NCBI GenBank assembly: GCA_007644065.1 | Contig: VJWN01000014.1 | Location: forward strand, 930,001 to 994,000 | DNA from: Margaritispora aquatica | Lineage: Eukaryota > Ascomycota > Leotiomycetes > Helotiales > Discinellaceae | Direction: 5' to 3' | Length of the DNA: 64,000 nucleotides | Shown here: piece after piece, positions 58,496 through 64,000 of the stretch | Layout of the letters: every line of letters begins with the position of its first letter | Position numbering within the stretch: position 1 is the stretch's first letter | Program-made: the position numbers and the translations under genes | Notes under the pieces: generated by a model | Databases searched by the model: none | Seen by the model: only the letters and a program-made list of their open reading frames with translations | What the model was told of the DNA's origin: nothing

Positions 58496-60762
58496 ATAAC
58501 ATACTGCTATGATGATTGTTACCAATATGATCTGTATCAAATGTCCCGTTCCTGTGTGGATTTTGTCATTGCTACAACTCGCAATAAAAAAATTTCTTCA
58601 TCGTCAATAGGAATGCCTGGCCAGTTTTATTCTGGCTACTCATGTGTCGCAGCACCCTATCTGCTTCATGCCACTGGCGTTCCAAGATTGAAATTTAGGG
58701 CCCTCTGACCTCTTGATCCTTTCTTGGTGATCTTGTGGACTCGTTTCACCCTTTACAAATTTCAATAGATATAATGCCGACTATGATGTAGTATGTGAGA
58801 TATGTGAAAGTAATGGGAGACTTATGATTGCCTTCAGCCTTGTGGAAGAGTCATGGTTGAGCACTAGAGACAATAACGATTGTAAGCACGGATGAATATC
58901 AGAATCCACATGCACCATGGGAAATCCAGTGACTCATTAAGACTCACACATTCCAAAATCGCCATATATAACTCGCTTACCTCTCAAACGAAATGTTTGA
59001 CAGTTGTTACTATCGATAGTAAATGTAAGCTGCAAGTGTAGCATCATACATTCCTTTCTGTCATGCTCACGTGCAGAATGCTTATCTCCGCCTCCCCCAC
59101 ATCTCTTGATTTTGGCTTTGGGGCTGCCGATGGCGTTCAAGGCCAAGTGTATTTCATCATTAGCCGTTGAACTCAAATTCGTCAACAACACGTCTTCCTG
59201 CACTACATTTCCATGTTACCATTATGCTTCTTCTTTTTTTGCTTTCTAGAACATGTTCGAAAAAGTTTACCAGCAAGACCTCGGTGTCGCCGAATGTAGT
59301 CGCAAGTGATGCGTGGCGACTAAAATACATCTCAGTTCTCAAGACCTGTCATACTCGAGGTTGTGTCCTGCCCAGCTTTCGCCCAGCGTCTTATCTTCTC
59401 TTGGTGTCGTGTATAATGCCGATGCCAACTGCCCGAGATTGAAACAAGCAGGCTAAGCAGCGTCGACGAGCCAGTCCAGTGTTGCAAAGTGTACGCAAGT
59501 AAAGCTTCTCACCTTCCTATTGTGGGTTTGTTGGCGTGTGCTTTTTGTGGAGATGATATCAAAAGACATCGAGATTTCGAGAGGCGAGGCGAGGATGAGA
59601 ATGAGGACGAGGACGAGGACGAGGAGAGTCCACTCTTAAGTTCTTCCTATCATTAAATTGTAGAGTGCAGAGGTAACTTTGGTAGTTACGGCGGGGAAAG
59701 AATTGCATGAATAGATACGCACGAATAGCGATATTGTACTATTCTGCGCAGTAAGGGATTATTTCGTACAGGAACTTGCCCGGCTCCCATCTTTGCACGC
59801 TGATACGGAGTATCTCTTTTTTCTACAAGGTACTCGTACTCCCCGAGCTCTCATATTACTGCCACGCCGCATGTATCTACAATTCCTCATTGTGCAACAT
59901 TTTCCCCAATTACAGAACCAGCAACAATGCTCGACTACTGTCGCAATTCATCCTGTGGGCTCAATAATTCTCTTCCTTGTGGTTTGAATTTTTTTTAAAT
60001 CGTAGTGGGCCAAGATGCAATACGCAACCCAAAGTACACCATATCTAATCTCACTATCTTGACTTCCCCATATTGTCCACTTAGCGAGGCCACCTCGAAT
60101 GTTGGAACATGCATCAAGATGCTCTATCAGCCTTGGCAATCGCTTGAAGTTGGATATGGGAAAGCGATCTCTAAAAGTACCTTCTCTTTTCAGACAATAT
60201 CAAACGAAGCGTTAAGACACATGCCTCTGATTCGACCCTTCACGAATTTTGTAGCAGCCACCATTCTCATTTTATACCAATATTGTATTCATCCTCCGTT
60301 AATCCTAGGATTTGGGAACTTGAAGCTCGCGATGGATGTTTCGTCCTTCTGGAATCGTTCTGACGAGAGGTGTAGTACTGTCATCCCCATGCTTGGGGAC
60401 TTTTGAGCCTGTCGTTCCAGGTGCCACAATCTCAGCCAGCCAATTCGGATTGCCTTTTTGGATAGAGTTTTGCTGATTGTATCCTAATCGCCCTCTTGGC
60501 AATGCAGCACAGGCTCAAGCCCCGGTACGGGTGGCTGCTTTCCACTTCGAAGCAGCTGCAAGGTTGGGATGCGGTCTGATGGGTACTTACAGATGCTGAT
60601 ATATGAGAGACCTTCCCCTCTCTTGTGTTGCTGTACCCAAGCCGTTGCCGATTTTCAACTTGACACTTGGTTCAGATCATCTCCTCCAAGACATCATGGG
60701 TAAGTGGCTAATGTCTCTTTTCTAGAAACACATTGATTAACAGAGTTTTAGCCGACAAAATA
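58496..60762. other. 2.3-kb intergenic before peptide transporter
   Basis: No supported gene. A (GAGGAC)-type run lies at 59578-59625. A possible 5' UTR intron for the transporter exists (GTAAG at about 60702 to CAG/AG near 60743), not relied on. Confidence 0.5.
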
Positions 60763-63044
60763 ATGGACGATACCTTCACCATGGCCCCCGCGCCAGTGGT
60801 TGCTGGACTGGATGGAAATCACCAGGTCAACTTGGCTCCATATCACGAAAATGGCACGTACGAAAACGGCCATGTCATCCCAACCGAGGAGGAACTTGCG
60901 ACTCTCCCTAAGATCGCTGGGACCATGCCATATACCGCATATCTTCTTTGCGGTGTAGAATTTGCCGAGCGTGCTTCATACTATGGATGCAAGCAAGTTT
61001 TCAAGAACTTCGTCCGTGGCAAACTCCCAGTGGGTGGAAATGGTGCTGGCGCACCAGCTCGTGGAACACAAGATACCGCTGGTGCTCTGGGAAAGGGAAC
61101 GGTCATTGCATCTGCGATGACTGATGCCTTCACCTTTTTGGCTTACGCTCTGTATGTGTATCTCTAACATACACTTTTAGGATAATGCTAATGGATTCTA
61201 CAGCCCAATCTTTGGAGGCTGGCTTGCCGATGCTCATCTTGGACGCTTCAAGACGATCTGTCTTGGTGTAGCAATCTGTGGAGTTGCCCATATTATCATG
61301 ATTATCTCGGCCGTTCCATCTATCATCCAAGCTGGCACTGCTATTGGTCCCTTTGCCCTGAGTTTGTACATGCTCGCCGTTGGTGCTGCCTTGTTCAAGC
61401 CCAATATTGCACCAACTGTCCTCGACCAAAACCCCCACAAGAGACCTCATGTTGTTGTTCAAAAGGATGGCAGCAAAGCTATTGTTGATCCTGAGGCTAC
61501 TTCCGAGTCGATCATGCTCTGGTATGTTACCGATCATGTGACTACAATATACCACTCAATTAACCATTTTACAGGTTCTACCTTCTGATTAACATTGGTG
61601 CTTTCATCGGTGTAGCGACTGCTTATCTCGCAAAATACGTTGGCTTTTGGGCATCATATCTGCTCCCCGGTGTCATCTACTTCTTGCTCCCCGTCTTCCT
61701 CCTCTGGGTTAATAAAGGCTTGATCAAGGTTCCTCCTGGAGGAAGTGCACTTGGCGAGTAAGTTATTCCGTTTCCATCTCACTTTGCTTCTTCGGACGCA
61801 AATTCTTATAACTAGTCGCAAATACTGTTCGCGAGACTCAAATGTGTACTGCATTCGTGTATCCTCAACGCCCTTTTTCATCCACACACCAATGCCCCAG
61901 CACCATCTTTACACACATTAATATAACTTCAAACATCTTCTTCAATACATATACTGATGGTTTAAACAGTTTCATGATGGTCAATTTCCTCGCACTTCGC
62001 AAAGCCGGCATACGAGGCCTGGGCAAGCCAGGTTACTGGGACCGTGTCAAACCATCTTTCATGGCAGCCAATGGAGACTCTAGGACTGTCAACTGGGACG
62101 ATCAGTTCGTAGAGGACGTGCGGCGGACGATGGGAGCGTGCGCGATTTTCCTGTTTTTCCCAATTCAGCAAATCAACGACGGTGGACTTGGTGCCGCAGC
62201 CAACGCTCAATCAGCAGCACTCACTTCTAATGGCGTTCCCAATGATGTGATCGACAACTTCAATCCACTTAGTATCATTTTACTCATTCCAATCATGAAT
62301 CATGGAGTCTATCCTCTGCTTCGCAAGATGGGCATCCGGTTCGGCCCAATTGCCCGCATGACATTTGGATTCCTCATCGCGGCTATTGGAGCAGCCGGAT
62401 ACGCTATCCTACAGCACTACATTTATAAGACCTCTCCCTGTGGTACTGGTGCTTCTGATTGCGATGTGGGCGATGGTGTTTCTCCAATATCACTTTGGGT
62501 GTATGCCATTCCCACAGCCGTCACCGCATGCTCGGAAGTGTTCATCAATGTAAGCAACAACTATTCCCTTGTTTCCACCGCTCCAGACAGTCACTCAGAT
62601 TTTATTAACACACCGAATCTCCCATCTGTTGCATATTTTCTTGTTGCGACTTCAAAACCGCTTTTCCCATGAATGAAATTGAAAACTAACATTGGTCAGG
62701 TGACCGCTTATGGAATCGCTTATAGCCGAGCACCCCCCAACATGAAGGGCTTCGTCATGGCACTTTCCCTCTTCATGACTGCCATTTCCACGGCCATCTC
62801 CCTCGCCACTGCTGAAGCTATCCAGGACCCCAACTTGGTCTGGTGCTTTGCCGTCCCGGCCATCCTCGGATTCATCGCCGCCCCCGTCTTCTACTGGCTC
62901 TTCCGCGACTTGGATAACGAGGACTTCTTCGTTGGCGAGGACGCTATTGGACATGCGGCGCCGGCCGCGAGTCTCGATGAGGAGAGTTTGGATGAGAAGC
63001 ATAGCTTGGATAAGAAGGTTCCGGTCTCGGAGACGAAAATCTGA
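60763..63044 (+). CDS. PTR2: PTR2-type proton-coupled di/tripeptide transporter (POT family)
   Basis: Exons 60763-61151, 61204-61521, 61575-61757, 61970-62549 and 62700-63044 give 604 aa. The POT signature ER..YYG is present in VEFAERASYYGCK. Other family marks are IFGGWLADAHLGRFKTI, GAALFKPNIAPTVLDQ, LINIGAFIG, FFPIQQINDGG, and the PNMKGFVMALSLF loop late in the protein. Twelve or so transmembrane segments are expected in the plasma membrane, importing di- and tripeptides with protons. The third intron is 212 nt, clearly longer than the others, and joins GGSALGD to FMMVNF. The start at 60763 (MDDTFTMAPAP) gives a normal soluble N-terminus. Confidence 0.92.
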
Positions 63045-63590
63045 GGAGTGCGTGGTCTTTTGTCTTTGTGTTTGCGTTTGGTGATGGGGAGATCGCGGTG
63101 CGATGTTATGATATCAGAATGTGCATGATTGTATGAAAGCATGTGTTTAGGTATGAACATATATGTGGTACATCTACTCTACAGTTCCATTGAGTGACAA
63201 CTCACTCTTCAGTCTGTCCCAGTTTGTCTTCATCCAACAACAAATGACAGCAGGGTTATGGATTATGGATTCACACATCTCTTATAAATGTGTCAAAATC
63301 ATTCACACATTAAGAAATGGCAGTTATTCAGATGTCTAAACAACAAATAAAACTTAAGAATAACATAAAGCACTTCATTACTACTACATAAACTTCTTTT
63401 CAACGAAGATAAGTTGAGTAAATCTCGTCCACACCAGTCTAACCTTGTCAATGAATCAAGATGTCTTTACACTTAACGCCTGGACAAATATCAAGAGTTT
63501 ATTATCAAAGATACTTGGTGTGTTCAGATTATGAAGCCAACGGGTTTGTAATGCTCAAAAAATTCCCATTGTCATGCGACTATCAGGTGA
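63045..63590. other. Convergent intergenic at right edge
   Basis: 546 bp between the transporter and the minus-strand edge gene. AT-rich, no supported ORF. Confidence 0.5.
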
Positions 63591-63938
63591 TCATCTTGAG
63601 CCAGCATTCAAAGTTGGAATAAATGACTTGCCACGTGCTATGAATCTCCACACAATTTGTGTATTTTCTTTGTCAACTTTGATTTGAAGTTGCAAAGGGC
63701 CTTCGAGATTTTTTTTTGTATCATTTTTAATTTCTTTTGCGTCAAGGCTGGACGAAAATGTCTTGCTTTCCTTTTCCTCAATAGCCTCCTTTCTTCTGTG
63801 GCGTTGCGTACCTGAGACAAGAGCTACGTCCGTAGATGCATCTGGGTCCTTGAGCCTGCACTCTCTACTCAAATGTACACATTCACAACTATTCTTATGC
63901 CATGATTGGATGCCTTCACGGCAAATCCTACAAGTAGC
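63591..63938 (-). CDS. 3' part of a Cys-rich hypothetical gene, partial
   Basis: The minus strand shows a likely last exon from 63938 to a stop at 63591, preceded by a CGCTAG acceptor. It reads ATCRICREGIQSWHKNSC, then ECVHLSRECRL, a cysteine pattern like a small metal-binding region, then a Lys/Glu-rich tail. Upstream exons lie beyond the window or in 63939-64000. I cannot name a family. Confidence 0.4.
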   Translation of the reverse strand, partial: ATCRICREGIQSWHKNSCECVHLSRECRLKDPDASTDVALVSGTQRHRRKEAIEEKESKTFSSSLDAKEIKNDTKKNLEGPLQLQIKVDKENTQIVWRFIARGKSFIPTLNAGSR

Positions 63939-64000
63939 CTAGCGATCAGCAAGCGTCGAATATGTATCAAGCTTAAATCTCAATGTTTCAGCGATGTCTC

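Noticed and set aside
1..64000. tRNA or rRNA genes
   Set aside because: No T-loop/anticodon-arm arrangement or rRNA core sequence was noticed by eye; a tRNAscan run would be decisive.

Overview
This is a eukaryotic window from a filamentous ascomycete. Genes carry short introns (about 45-250 nt, GT-AG, two GC-AG), with CTAAC-like branch sites and long, simple-sequence-rich intergenic DNA. The gene set (fungal polygalacturonase, Pil1 eisosome protein, Zn2Cys6 and bZIP regulators, KMT6, LaeA-like methyltransferase, POT peptide transporter) and the style of the polygalacturonase suggest a plant-associated Leotiomycete (Helotiales, Botrytis/Sclerotinia-like). That placement is an inference, not a database result.

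Layout. 1-3.4 kb: 3' part of a hemerythrin-domain protein, and a PX-associated (PXB/DUF3818) protein. 3.4-6.2 kb: AT-rich accessory DNA with a 477-bp hAT-like MITE and a decayed gene. 6.2-14.6 kb: a compact group of a Zn2Cys6 regulator, an amidase, a drug/H+-type MFS transporter and a bZIP factor, which looks like a small catabolic or detoxification module. 16.9-20.4 kb: a broken monocarboxylate-type MFS gene and a secreted endopolygalacturonase gene with an apparent one-base frameshift. 21.7-31 kb: conserved genes, namely a membrane-anchored hypothetical, RAD2/XPG nuclease head-to-head with the NatC subunit NAA38/Mak31, and PIL1. 31-47 kb: two gene-poor stretches (6.3 and 7.9 kb) on either side of a 692-aa ankyrin-like protein, packed with microsatellites and repeated GTACAGTAC palindromes. 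47.1-51.1 kb: KMT6/EZH2-type H3K27 methyltransferase. 53.9-63 kb: LaeA-like methyltransferase, URI/Bud27 prefoldin-like protein and a PTR2 peptide transporter. The right edge holds the end of a Cys-rich gene on the minus strand.

Intron-exon structures were built by hand from reading-frame continuity, splice consensus and remembered family motifs. Every phase was checked to sum correctly. The only coding genes that do not close are the polygalacturonase and the second MFS gene. No tRNA, rRNA, CRISPR array or complete transposon was recognised. The most unusual features are the two simple-sequence deserts around the ankyrin-like gene, the KMT6 C-terminal low-complexity tail, three ubiquitin-interacting-motif-like repeats plus a PIP-box in RAD2, and the cluster with paired GC-AG introns.
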